From Sthenelais limicola (Eukaryota; Annelida; Polychaeta; Phyllodocida; Sigalionidae): a stretch of DNA of 64,000 nt. The position numbers and the translations under genes are program-made. The notes under the pieces are model-generated. The model ran no database searches. It was not told the origin of the DNA and worked only from the letters and a program-made list of their open reading frames with translations. The stretch's first letter is position 1. The number at the start of each line of letters is the position of its first letter. Positions 31,816 through 42,290 of this stretch are shown piece after piece. The DNA is taken from contig OW804097.1 in assembly GCA_942159475.1 (NCBI GenBank), forward strand, positions 58,362,986 through 58,426,985, written 5' to 3'.

Positions 31816-32550
31816 AGTCCCACTCGTCGAAATTCTATTATTTAAATTGTATTTTTATCAAATCAATGCCTAACGTAAAACCCGATTGCCATACTATTGC
31901 AACGTTCCAAGAAACCCATCTGCAAGGATACCATCCCCCTCTGTCTAACGATTTGTAAAAAACCGTGGGCATATAATGATTCTTAACAATGTATCGGTAA
32001 AACACAAAGGCCTTATATAACAGCATTACAATGCTGGCGAGGGCTCTTCTATGTATTCCCTTAATAACAATGATGTTAATAACAATAATAATACAAAGAT
32101 TCATGCTGCAAGCCTTTGAGCCCCTGAGCCTTGTATAAAGCCCATCTTAAGCCTTGCCAGACAAAGTACACACAAAAAGCGCTGATTAGATCAGACAAAT
32201 TGCTCGCCCCATCATGAAGCGGGATAAAAGAAAGGCAAATATATGACAGCAATTAGCTTAGGCACTGCGCCACAAGGCTTTCCTCTTTATGCTTTGGCTA
32301 TTGAGCCTTTCTCAAATTTTATTGCTACAGGAATACATTTTGTATGGGCTTAGCGTTATCAATATCGTTTAGTGTACAATTTAAGTCATGGAAATCTTCA
32401 TTTAGTTTGTTTTTATAAACATGTGTAGATGGGAAGGGATTAATGGTAATGTCATAAAACGTTCGCAGTTAGTTTGTATTTGCTATGCATGAACAAGTGG
32501 GGAATTGAATGCTTGCCATTAAAATGTAATGTTTTGTCTATCATTATGCC
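31816..32550. other. Gene-free stretch
   Basis: No exon. The mixed-composition segment 32110-32300 could be conserved non-coding DNA, but I have no direct support. Confidence 0.4.
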
Positions 32551-33112
32551 TTAAAGCTGCATTCTCCGTTACCATAAATTACCAAAAATGCATTTTGTCG
32601 GCAAATGAAATATATCAACATTGTGTGAAATATTCTTGAATAACAAAAAATCCGCCATCAACTGAAGACTTTCTGGTGACCTGACCCACCTCCCTCCACA
32701 TCACTCCTCTCAGCTTCTTTGTCAATCAACCCTCAACCTTTCAGGGCTTTCAGGCTTAGAAACAATTACCTGAAACCTGATCATCTACCTGAATAGTTAA
32801 AGCTGCACTAAAGATATTTTGTTTTTCCAACCCATTTGACCAGAATTTTGCAGGAATCTTTTTTCTACAGGGCTTCATAAATCTCCACATTCATATTTCG
32901 CAGACCTGCTGGAATTCATTCCTACGGTGGCTTCACTTATCACCATTCACCGGCGACCGTTTTCTTTCAACCAATTAAAATTAAAATTTTAGTGTATATA
33001 AGCATAAAACTGCAACAGAATAATTATGAATAAATCCAGTCATATAAGTCTTAATATGAATACATTTGGTTAAAAAAATGTTTGTTGTAATAGCTGAGAA
33101 TACAGCTTTAAA
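32551..33112 (-). mobile_element. Family A element, reversed, with a second left end
   Basis: A family A terminus, TTAAAGCTGCATTCTCCG, starts at 32551 and a second, TTAAAGCTGCACT, at 32797. A single opposite terminus, GCTGAGAATACAGCTTTAAA, ends at 33112. The interior GCATAAAACTGCAACAGAAT and CAGTCATATAAGTCTTAAT are the reverse complement of the left half of the 46673 copy. The flanks TTAAAATGTAATG at 32519 and 33108 are also similar, suggesting a local duplication around the insertion. Confidence 0.75.
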
Positions 33113-34779
33113 ATGTAATGTGTTTTTCATTTTTCATTATCATGCCCTAACTCTCATGTGGGACTACGAATGGGAACGATTAATACTTGATTGATAGAGA
33201 GATAAAAAGAAAACCTGGGACATTGAGCCGGCAACAAGTGTTTTCCTCACTTACAAAAATCAAATTAGTAGCGAAACGCTTTCCATTGATCATTTGGCTT
33301 GACCTGCATCTGGGTCCTAAACAGCCATTAGGAGATTAAGATGGAACTAAAAAACACCTTTGAGGCCCCACTTGGGGGCTCATAACTTTGATATGGGGTA
33401 AAATTAGCCCCAAATGGGCCCCAGAAGGACTCATGTGGATTCCCAAATCGGGTTAATTAGGGTTCTCATGAGGGGGATTGGAGGAAGGATGGGGGACGAA
33501 TGTTTTGCTGGTAGATATGGAGATGGATCTGGGTTTATCCTTGGCGAGGTGTTTACAAACATTTGTGATGCAAGGGCCACAGAAAAATGATAAAATTCAT
33601 ATTTTTCACATGTTTCTTTTCAATAGGCTCTTTTATAGGGATGTTTTCATTTTCGGGGTGTTTAAGGCCTTTGATTATATCAATAGATATAATCTATCTA
33701 CAGAATCTATCTACAGAAGACTGTATACTTAATATATCGTATTTCTTAGGTCATCCGAAGCGATTTTATATATCTTTCTAGAGCTTGGTATGGGGCGCCC
33801 ATGGGAGTAAACACTGGCACCCATATCGTAATTGAATTGCGGGTGATATAGACTACGTATTTCCCTGCTAATTTCTGTATTTTCGGTCTGATTTTAAAAC
33901 AAAAGTCTCATTGCTTGTTCTTCATATCTTTATTTGAAACATGTATATATGTTTTCATATAGAGAGAGCGATTGGGATAAAGTAAGTAGTATGTAGAAAT
34001 AGGGCCTATTGCATGGCACCAAAGATAGATAGACATATTGATTCTTCTGAAATTTCGTTTTGTAAGCAAACCAAATTGACGACTTCCACAAATCTAGCCT
34101 CTACACACAACCCTGTAATTCATACCAAGGCCCTGTACTATGTATAGTAAAGTGTGAATGACACTGAGGCTCACCCTGACGCCGAGGCGGTGAAGCAGGC
34201 ATCAGTTTCACGCTTGATTGAGCAGGTAGAGTATTGCACACGTCACATGACCCACCAGACTGAGAGTGAGGCAGTGGCGTGCTCACAGCTATTGATAACG
34301 AGTGGTCTCAGTGTCACACCTTTCTACTGGTGAAATACCATACGTTGTCAGAGGTGACAGCGATGTTTGAGGTGACAGTGATGACAGTTGGACAAATTAT
34401 GCTTTACAGGCAAAAATGACATCTCACGCTAGGTGCCATGTCAGGTATTATGGTCAATATCTATTATATTGAAGGATTAATGACTGACATTGAGGGGCTG
34501 CTGATGCACTGATTGGTGTACGATGTTTTATTATATACAGTGCACCGGCGGCAGGTCCCAATGTGATGTTATTAATCTCTTTAGTCTCCCTAAGGTGGTT
34601 ATAGCCACAGGACCTTTCAAGGCAGTGGTTGAATATAGTATAGAGTAGCAAATTTACAGATATTAAAGAATTGCTGAACCGCCCATGTTGTATTCAAAGC
34701 AATAAATCATGAATAGTACAAGATAGGTCGAATCATATGGATAACGAAATTCAATATGAATAATAGTACAGTCATTATT
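33113..34779. other. Gene-free stretch
   Basis: No recognised gene. A tandem doublet of ATCTATCTACAGA lies at about 33691-33717. TGAGGTGACAG-type phrases repeat at 34351-34388. Frames of 60-85 codons lack domains. Confidence 0.5.
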
Positions 34780-34970
34780 CAGCTTAATTTAGCAGAATTT
34801 ACGAAATGCAGAGCTGTCAATTGTAAGTTTTCTGACGATTTAGTCATTAAATCTTTCAGGGAAATAGGTTTCCTGTTGGCCTACTTACGACAGAGGAGGC
34901 GAAAATCGTCCGCCCTTTTTCCTTCTATACATTTGCTCCATACACTGAATCATCTGAATTATCAATGAAT
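34780..34970 (+). repeat. Family C variant (copy 1 of a pair)
   Basis: AGCTGTCAATTGTAAGTTTT, CTGACGATTTAGTCATTAAA, GGAAATAGGTTTCCTGTTGG and TTACGACAGAGGAGGCGAAA match the copy at 42130-42290 closely. The last part (TTCTATACATTTGCTCCATA) is shared as well. Non-coding. Confidence 0.75.
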
Positions 34971-35714
34971 TTTCTTAACGGAAATTTCATCAAATTCTCA
35001 AACCCCATGAGTCCATGCAAGCGTTCCATCTATACATCAAACTGATTAAGAGCAAATCAATTATGTGTAATCGTTGAAGGCATAAAATTAACTACAACCT
35101 TATCATAAAGTTATGAATTAGGAACCCATAAATTCTCGTTTAAATACAAGTATACCCAGATGTCTTATTGCTCTTAATTAAGATAAAATTGTGCTTAATT
35201 AAGATAAAATTGCAATTCAGAAATAAAAAACCATTGCAATCCCCAACTGGTCCCAGCACTCTTATCAAAACATCCATTTGCCATTCAAAGCAGTTTTATA
35301 CCACTCATGAAAGCACTTTAAAATTCAGAATGACTTGATTAAATCGTTGGAGAATTTCATACACGCTGACTTCATTCAGAAATCCCCGACTGGTCGTAGT
35401 GGGAATATATTTATTCCCATTCCACTTCTGCCCGAGAGAAAAATGTCACATTTTAATCTGATTGTGCTTTAAAAAATGGAGCAATCTAATCTCCGGAGGC
35501 TGAATCTAATTTCAGATGGAATAAATGCATTGAATAATGAGGTTGGGCGACCATGCATGAGCGATAGGGCTGGGATTATATCATTACACCGGTCTATGGA
35601 AATCCTGCCGTTTTGTTTAATCCGCTTTTGTATTCTGCGTTGAATCTCGACATATTAAATATTATACTGCTATGGTATTTGTTCCCTGCTCATGTCTGGC
35701 CATTATACATTGCA
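34971..35714. other. Gene-free stretch, possible conserved non-coding block
   Basis: A 19 bp unit CTTAATTAAGATAAAATTG is doubled at 35173-35191 and 35194-35212. Bases 35400-35600 are mixed composition with AATCTAATCTCC/AATCTAATTTC phrases. No exon. Confidence 0.4.
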
Positions 35715-36140
35715 TTTACTACTCCCTTTCTTCTCTCACCCTCCTGCCTTTCTATCCCTCTGTTTGTCCCCGTTCCCTCCATCCATCCTCCCCTACCCTT
35801 CCTCCTTTCTTCCCTTCCCTCTCTCCATTCATCCATTCTTCTCTGTCCTTTCGTCCCTCTCTCCCTCCATCCTTCCTTCCCTTCCTCCTTCCAGCCTTTC
35901 CTCCCTCCTTCCCTTCCTCCTTCCAGTCTTTCCCTCCTCCTTTCCTTAGTCCTTACACTCTATACGCGTCCTGTAGGCAGCGGCGTGCCATAGCGTTTAC
36001 TATAGAGGGCTTTGATGTGTACTGCCTACAGGACGCTATAGAGTGTACCTCCTTCCCTCCTTCCCTCCTTCCCTCCTTCCCTCCTTCCTTCCTCCCCTCC
36101 CCTCCGCCACTCCTTCCCTCCATCCCTCCCTACTTCCTTT
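35715..36140. repeat. Pyrimidine microsatellite interrupted by an inverted repeat
   Basis: CCTTCC/TCCCTCC repeats fill 35715-35945 and 36047-36140. Between them 35955-36046 is an inverted repeat (listed separately) that does not share the composition of the tract, as though it was inserted into the microsatellite. Confidence 0.9.
35955..36046. repeat. 92 bp inverted repeat, 25 bp arms
   Basis: ACACTCTATACGCGTCCTGT starts the left arm (35955-35980). The right arm 36022-36046 is its reverse complement except for one extra base on the left. The 41 nt loop contains TATAGCGTTTACTATAGAG, a partial echo of the arm sequence. It sits inside a CCTT tract. Confidence 0.92.
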
Positions 36141-36880
36141 TACATGGAAAATAGAGACGAGGAAGAGAGAAAAAAGAAAAGAAAAAAAGAGGAAGGAGAA
36201 AAGGTTTGTGGCGGGGAAGAAGGAAAAGTGTCTCAAGTTTTTTACAATAGGCGACGACCACTTGTTTGACACAAGCAAAGCACCAGGGACTCGTTGCATA
36301 AAAAATGCTGAATTCCCTCCCTTATAGCTACTATTCCCTGCTAAGCAGCTTGGAAAGGGACTATTAAGAATGGACTTTGCTATACAGGCAACATTAAATG
36401 TAATTCCACAGCAGGAACTTTCTACCTAAGCAAAGAAAAATAGCTCAGCAAGGAAAATCTTAAGTAAGGAAGTATTATGCAACAGGGCCCAAGGTTAGTT
36501 CTGGTGATTGGAAGCACTGGAAAAGGAGAAGGGATGGAGAGGACGTGAATGAGTGAAGAGAGTAGGAGAGACTTGAGGAGGCACAGGAGGAGGTACAGGA
36601 GGAGACACAGGAGGCCTGGTTGAAGGCCTGGAAACGGCCCCATCTGCGCTATTGTGTGCAAGCAGCCAGCCCTGCCACTCTCCTGTCTCCCGTCATGTCT
36701 ACCTGACAGCCTCCACGTTTCACTAACATAGCTTTGTCGCCTGTACAGAGTTTGTTTTATTCACAAACGTAGCCTTTCGTCTTTAGTCACTGCCTAGTGC
36801 AGTACAGATACTATAAGATAAGAACCTAAGGCAGAGATTACGAATATTAATGACCTCTAATTTAAAAAAAAAAAAATTTC
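36141..36880. other. Gene-free stretch
   Basis: A purine-rich GAGGAGGCACAGGAGGAGGT-like repeat (three units of GGAGGNACAGGAGGA) lies at about 36570-36612. A 13 bp A-run lies near 36868. Nothing coding. Confidence 0.5.
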
Positions 36881-37260
36881 GGATCTTATATCATCTACCC
36901 CATAGAGTGCATTGTACTATGATCGTATGGTAAACCACTTTTATATTAGAGACCTTTTAGCTCGTTCATAGCATAACCTGTATTGCACTATACGATTTCA
37001 TGGCAAAGCTCTGTTAGAGGCCTCATAACTTTCTCGACGCGTAACTTGCATGTACAATTTTGGTCTCAGACTAGTCTGAGAGACCTCTTACTTTCCTCAA
37101 ATGCTTTCCTCAAATGCATGAGAATGTGTATGTATCAACGCGTGTGTACCATAAAACCCCTGTATATAGTCATACATTTAGGATCGTGCTGAGAGGTATT
37201 TAAGACATGATCGTATCAAGTATAGTGCAATGGGTACATAATCGCATTGGTTTACTTTGT
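36881..37260 (-). repeat. Family D dispersed repeat, minus orientation
   Basis: Reverse-complement counterpart of the block at 15.3-16.0 kb: GTAAACCACTTTTATATTAG, TTAGAGGCCTCATAACTTTC, CCTCAAATGC and the palindrome CTCAGACTAGTCTGAG (37065-37080). Non-coding. Confidence 0.6.
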
Positions 37261-37940
37261 TTAGAATATCACTACACTACGATGCACAACTCCTGTGATA
37301 AGCAACCTCCTTTATCAAACTCACTTACTAACATGTTATCATTATAATAGACTTTTGGAATATAGTTTGATCCAAAACTTTACCAAAATGTTTTTTTAAA
37401 GCTAATGATTTGATGTATAAAGCTAAGTATTGATATTTATATCAGGTCAATCATGTGCAACAGATTCCCCTTTTCCAATTTCAGCCAACGTTATACATGT
37501 AATGCTCATCATATACGTTGAGAACTTGCTTGTGTCAACAAAAGTAAAGCATGAAAAATGCCTGCATGGTTTGTGAATTGAGAGAGGTTTATGATGGGAA
37601 AGTAAGTTTATTTTTTCACTTTTTCTTAACATTTTCCCATGAAAGGATTGAAGGAGTTTTGTAAATAAATGCAAAATTGTAAGAGAAAATGAAAAACCCT
37701 GCACTGCCAACAAAAGATAACTACGAAATGCCATGGTTATAGTGACAAAAAATAGGTTATTCCCCAATGGGACAGGAGGCATAGGCACATTTAATAACCA
37801 AGTATTACCAACTTAATATACCACTACTTCATAACAAGAGAGAGGCTAATTTATTAGAATACATTTTCAAATTAAGTCAAAATGAAGAAAATATTGGTAA
37901 CAGAAAATTTGAACTGAGAAGCCCAGATTCAGGAAAATAA
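37261..37940. other. Gene-free stretch upstream of LINE remnant
   Basis: A 113-codon minus-strand frame (37447-37788) shows no domain. The plus strand could hold further, unrecognisably decayed LINE sequence leading into 37941. Confidence 0.4.
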
Positions 37941-38105
37941 TTATTAGTAACCAAACCCGAAAACAGACAAATAAAAAGATCTTTCATATACCAAGAACCC
38001 ACTCTTTGGAACAGCATCCCTATCCATGCAGAAATGTATAACTTAAATGAATTTAGAACGTATCTGAGGGATTATATGTTAAAAGATTATGCGATGAAGA
38101 AAATA
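37941..38105 (+). pseudogene. Degraded LINE-like reverse transcriptase C-terminal tail
   Basis: After an in-frame TAA at 37938 the frame reads a stretch with SFIYQEPTLWNSIPIHAE and then NLNEFRTYLRDYML. This is the pattern of the end of non-LTR retrotransposon (Jockey/CR1/L2-like) ORF2 proteins, where a basic-aromatic segment is followed by LWNSLP, a short loop, then SLxxFKxxLKxxL. Only about 50 residues are legible. Upstream catalytic RT domains are not visible and the preceding sequence has stops, so this is a dead 3' fragment. Homology rests on this motif alone; it could be coincidence, but LWNSIP followed by the spaced F-L pattern is quite specific. Confidence 0.5.
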
Positions 38106-38166
38106 TTTCCCGAATCACCTCATTCCTCCAGGTTTCTGTCTTTGCCATTGGTAATTAGAGTTAGAG

Positions 38167-38189
38167 TTGGGGGGTGGGGAGGGGGAGGG
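38167..38189 (+). repeat. G-run cluster with quadruplex potential
   Basis: Four runs of four or more G on the plus strand, separated by single T or A bases. Confidence 0.7.
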
Positions 38190-38500
38190 GTGAATCCCAA
38201 AGAACCCACACTTGTATAAGCATGTAAGTCTTATCCCACACATTGATGAATAGAGAATTCAGCTTTAATGTTGCTTTGTCAGCAGAATCTATGAATAATT
38301 AAGTATAGAATGTCTTGACATGATATAAATGCTTAAATAAAGAAGGACGACATGAAACCCACAGCTTATATTGGCTTTGAATGAATAACAAAAATAATGC
38401 GACGTTGGTACTCTGTGCAGTACCTGAATAAATAATGTTTAAAAGAAGTCAAACCCATCGTTGGCATCATTTGATAGTAACGCATTGTTCATGTTTCATG

Positions 38501-38870
38501 AATTGGAGATTTGCATGTCTCACTGAGCATGTCTAAATATGTTTACAATGCTGGATTGGATTCAGTCTAAATCTGACATACAAATATTGAGCTACATTTC
38601 TCTATCAAAAACAGTATCCGTAGAAAATAAAGAATTCGTTGATTTCGTTATTCAAGGAACCACATCCATAGATGTTTGGGTAGAAAGCAATCCATGAATA
38701 GGGGATTTGCATGTGCCACTACGCAGGTATATTACAGTGCATGCTTCAGTTCCAACAGGCATATATATTTGGCAAGATTTCTATCGAAAATAAATGCATA
38801 GTTAATATAAAAAACAAATGCATGATGGGAAAGATGAGGACATGTCTTACGCCCGATGTGCATGATTACA
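38501..38870 (+). mobile_element. Two family B MITE fragments head to tail
   Basis: Fragment 1 at 38505-38595 (GGAGATTTGCATGTCTCACT, CTGACATACAAATATTGAG). Fragment 2 at 38699-38870 starts TAGGGGATTTGCATGTGCCA and keeps GTGCATGC, TTTCTATCGAAAAT and GCATGATGGGAAAGATG. Both lack the right terminus. Confidence 0.8.
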
Positions 38871-38874
38871 TTAC

Positions 38875-38916
38875 TGACCTAGTTTTGACCTGGAAATTTT
38901 GACCTGATTTTGACCT
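38875..38916 (-). promoter_or_regulatory. Two DR5 nuclear-receptor elements (RARE-like)
   Basis: TGACCT occurs at 38875, 38886, 38900 and 38911. The first and second pairs each have exactly 5 bases between hexamers (AGTTT and GATTT), so on the minus strand there are two perfect AGGTCA-N5-AGGTCA direct repeats, the preferred RAR/RXR site. The pairs are 25 bp apart, so this is also a 25 bp imperfect tandem duplication. It lies just after a family B fragment. Confidence 0.5.
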
Positions 38917-38974
38917 GGTGCTTTACTGGTGGAAATCGTAAACGATTTTGAGGGTCAAACTTGATTTTACAATG

Positions 38975-39125
38975 CTCTATGGACCCGATTTATGAATACA
39001 CATCTAATGCTCTCAGAGATGCACAATTAACCAGGTTATAAATTGCACTTTTGAAGCACTCAACGATGCACTACTGACCAGGCTATAAAAATCAGTTCTG
39101 TTGCACTCAGTGAGAGCAGTTTCAT
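38975..39125 (+). repeat. Family G dispersed repeat
   Basis: CTATGGACCCGATTTATGAA through CAACGATGCACTACTGACCA and GTTGCACTCAGTGAGAGCAG. Within it, ATGCACAATTAACCAGG and ATGCACTACTGACCAGG form an internal duplication of about 60 bp. A second copy lies at about 41091-41195 (CATGGACCCTACATAAATG, CAACGATGTGCTACTGACCA). Confidence 0.65.
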
Positions 39126-39528
39126 ACCTCTGAATCTCAACAGTATTAAGGCTGCTGAATTCTTCACAGAAATATATTCCCCTTTATAATACAAAGAGCT
39201 TATATCAAGGCATCAATATACATCAATTATTTCATCATTATTTCCATTCTGTTAGACATCCCCACAGACCTCTGTGGTTGAATCATATTGGTGGTTGGTA
39301 AGCTTAGACACTCCCAGCTGACTAGCCATAATCATATGTACAGTTATATGGGTGTTTTGAGGTCGATTCCCAACATCATAATATATATATAAACTCTAGA
39401 AGAACACCACTCATAATATTCATAATTATTTGTTGGACAATATCAATAGTGTATAAATGCCACATTAGTGTATTATTAGTGGTACTTTTCTTGTTAAAGA
39501 AATTATAAATACAATGCAGTGACCTGTC

Positions 39529-39572
39529 ACGCCACCTAGTGAAAAACAAGTAGGCCTACCGCCACCTGGTGA
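39529..39572 (-). promoter_or_regulatory. Pair of CTCF-like motifs, minus orientation
   Basis: ACGCCACCTAGTGA (39529-39542) and CCGCCACCTGGTGA (39559-39572) are 30 bp apart. Their reverse complements, TCACTAGGTGGCGT and TCACCAGGTGGCGG, match the CTCF core CCASYAGRKGGCRS at 12 and 13 of 14 positions. Function is inferred only from motif similarity. Confidence 0.4.
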
Positions 39573-42005
39573 GATCAAGTTGCACAATAGGGAGCCTATG
39601 TATGTAAGAAGTACCATGTATTGAGAATGATTGGTTGTATTATATTCAAGTCTACCAGCATCCAAGCTGCATAAATTATTCATAGTTTCATAATGTTATA
39701 TATAATTATATTGAAAACAGGGCTCCTTTAACTGAGACATACCTCATAGCAATAAATTCAAATATCAGTTGTATATATAACGATAGGGGAGACTGTTATG
39801 CTAAATGATTTGTTGTGAAGATAGTATTATCAAAAGATACTATGATGTCACTTTGTCAACATTAGGGGGGGGGTAATTCCTTTTAATCAAGTTAATAACG
39901 TAAAAGAGTGGTGAAAAGAGGGAGTATTAAGAAATTACTACCTCAATTGAACAGAAATGTAATTGCCTAGTGTACGCTATGCAAAACCAAATTGTTGTTA
40001 TCAAAATGTAAATATCGGAATACACACATGTGCTTAATAATAATAAAATGTTACCGCAAAAAATACAAATGCGTGAATTGTTTCAAATTACAGACTTAGG
40101 GAATATAATTAGAATAACCTAAGGTACTACTATGTAGTGTAATGTAAAATTTAAAGTTAAATGAGCGACATGATGTACTGTTCTTAATATCAGATTAATG
40201 TGTCTATTTCCAGACAGATTGTTATGTACACTTTTAATTTCCATTAGTTCGGACTTGCTGGAAGATCTATTCGTAGATGTATTCGTCCAGTTCTGTAAAA
40301 TTTATTTACTGAATAAAAATTCTATATATGAATACACTCAATAGGATGATCTGAGAAACGCGCTGATATAATTAATAAACAGTCTTGAAATTTGGTAGAT
40401 ATATCTATATAAACACAAGGACTAAACACCCTAAAAACGAGAATATTCCAACAAAAAGATCTTGTAAGTAAACACCTTTGAAAAACTGTTCTGAAGTACC
40501 ATGTATCCTGTGTAACCTTGCCAGGTGCATGTTCGGCCATGCTATTCCTTATTATTCTCCAGCAAAAGAAATAAATGATTATCTTTGGTAACTACTCTAT
40601 CATATTAAATATTCTTTAACATGCACACACTTTATATCTACAGAAAGCTGAGGAAATAAGGAATTCAGCCATATGCATCATTATGATCTAACTAGTAGCA
40701 GGCGTGCGTTACCGCCGCGCGTAATCGTTACGCATATATTTGTAATTCATGGCTGTGCGAGGGACTTGCGACCGAAATTATAAAAGGATGGATTAAATCT
40801 GGGGGAGAATGTGGGAAGTAATATTTGGATTATATACATCGTTTAGTTTAGTGGAGAGGGGTTTCTATGAATGAGTGTCAGAGACTGAGTCTGAGTGTCA
40901 AAGAATGGAGTGTCAGATATGTGCGACATTAGGTGTGAATGCCATGCAGGTGAGTAGCTTCATTGTGTTTTAGAATGTTATGGTAGTTGTGGGTGCAGAT
41001 TTGGTTTGAACTATTATTTGTTATAGAAGTGTTGAGAATGTTTAGGTTATACAGACGAATATATGAGATTCTCAAATAAATATAATATGCCCCATGGACC
41101 CTACATAAATGTGGTTCTGATGCTCCCAACGATGTGCTACTGACCAGGTGTAAAAGATGCAGAAATTATGCACTCAGTAAGGCACTTTCATTACTATTGC
41201 TATGCGAGGATGAGATTTATTTTAAGATTTTTATTCCGCAAGATATTATGTAGGCTAATTAATACACTATTCACAGAACAAGCTGATTTAAATCATAGAA
41301 AAAGTAAATAATTTGAAAACGAGATCACATACATAGCAATTAACAACTAAAACTATCAATAATATAAAAATATAGTAAACCTTGCAATCAAGACAATCTT
41401 GCAGACATTAAAACCACACAACCGGGACAGTTTCCTATGCACGACATGCCATGTTCAAATACCAAAAACACAAAAAATTCTCCAAAAATACACAAAAAGA
41501 AATACATTGAAAAGTCAACAATGAGCAAAAAACATCTATGGGAGGGAGTTACTGAGTAATAGTTATTCATTCATTCATAATCATTATTCAAACAAATGAA
41601 CAGGGTATTTATCTCATGAATAGTCTTATGTTGGATCTTCAATATTTGATGTACTATACAAGAAAACATAAATCAAATCAATTAGACTTTATATCAATTC
41701 CACCCTTGTTCTGTGGTTTTAAAATCATAACCATTTATATCTTAATTAAAGAATTAATTTGGGGTGGAACTTTGACTGACATTCATTAATTCAACTGCAT
41801 GTAGCTAGTGCATTGATACCCGATTTATATACATAAACTTGATACGCATTTTTTAAAGTGCATCTGATGATGCACATTGCATCAGGTGCAAAACCAGGTG
41901 CAAAACTGCTTTTTTGTGCTGATTGCACTTTTGTGACTGGTCAGTGGCACTTTTGCACGCACTGGCGGATTTCCCAATGCACATCGGGCGGACATCAAGT
42001 GAAAC
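39573..42005. other. Gene-free stretch
   Basis: No exon recognised. Contains the second family G copy (41091-41195). At 41850-41960 GTGCA, GCACTTTTG and CAGGTGCAAAA phrases are repeated. A 9-base G run lies near 39866. Otherwise AT-rich and unremarkable. Confidence 0.5.
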
Positions 42006-42009
42006 ACAT

Positions 42010-42133
42010 GGATATTTACATGAGATCACTGTTAAATATTCCATGCTGAACATCTTTTCTATAGCGTTAACACTGACATACAACTTCTTCCAAATGAATC
42101 AAGATTTAAAATGACCGAATTGCAAGTCCCCTA
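42010..42133 (+). mobile_element. Family B MITE, right-end fragment
   Basis: TTAAATATTCCATGCTGAAC, GCGTTAACACTGACATACAA, GAATCAAGATTTAAAATGAC and the terminus TTGCAAGTCCCCTA at 42133. Confidence 0.8.
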
Positions 42134-42290
42134 TTGCATATTTTCTGACGATCTGGCCCTTAAATATTTCAATGAAATAGGTCTCCTGGTGGCCTAGTTA
42201 CGACAGAGGAGGCGCAAATCTTCCAGCCTCTTTCCGTCCTTTTCCCTTCTATACATTTGCACCATATACTGAATGATCTAATTCAAACCT
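42134..42290 (+). repeat. Family C variant (copy 2 of a pair)
   Basis: TTTTCTGACGATCTGGCCCT, GAAATAGGTCTCCTGGTGGC and GTTACGACAGAGGAGGCGCA match 34820-34920. It abuts the family B terminus at 42133, so one element probably inserted beside or into the other. Confidence 0.75.

Noticed and set aside
36036..36327. Lys/Arg/Glu-rich frame downstream of the CCTT tract
   Set aside because: Derived from microsatellite and purine-rich sequence.
37447..37788. 113-residue minus-strand frame
   Set aside because: No domain or motif. Possible decayed repeat, not a gene.
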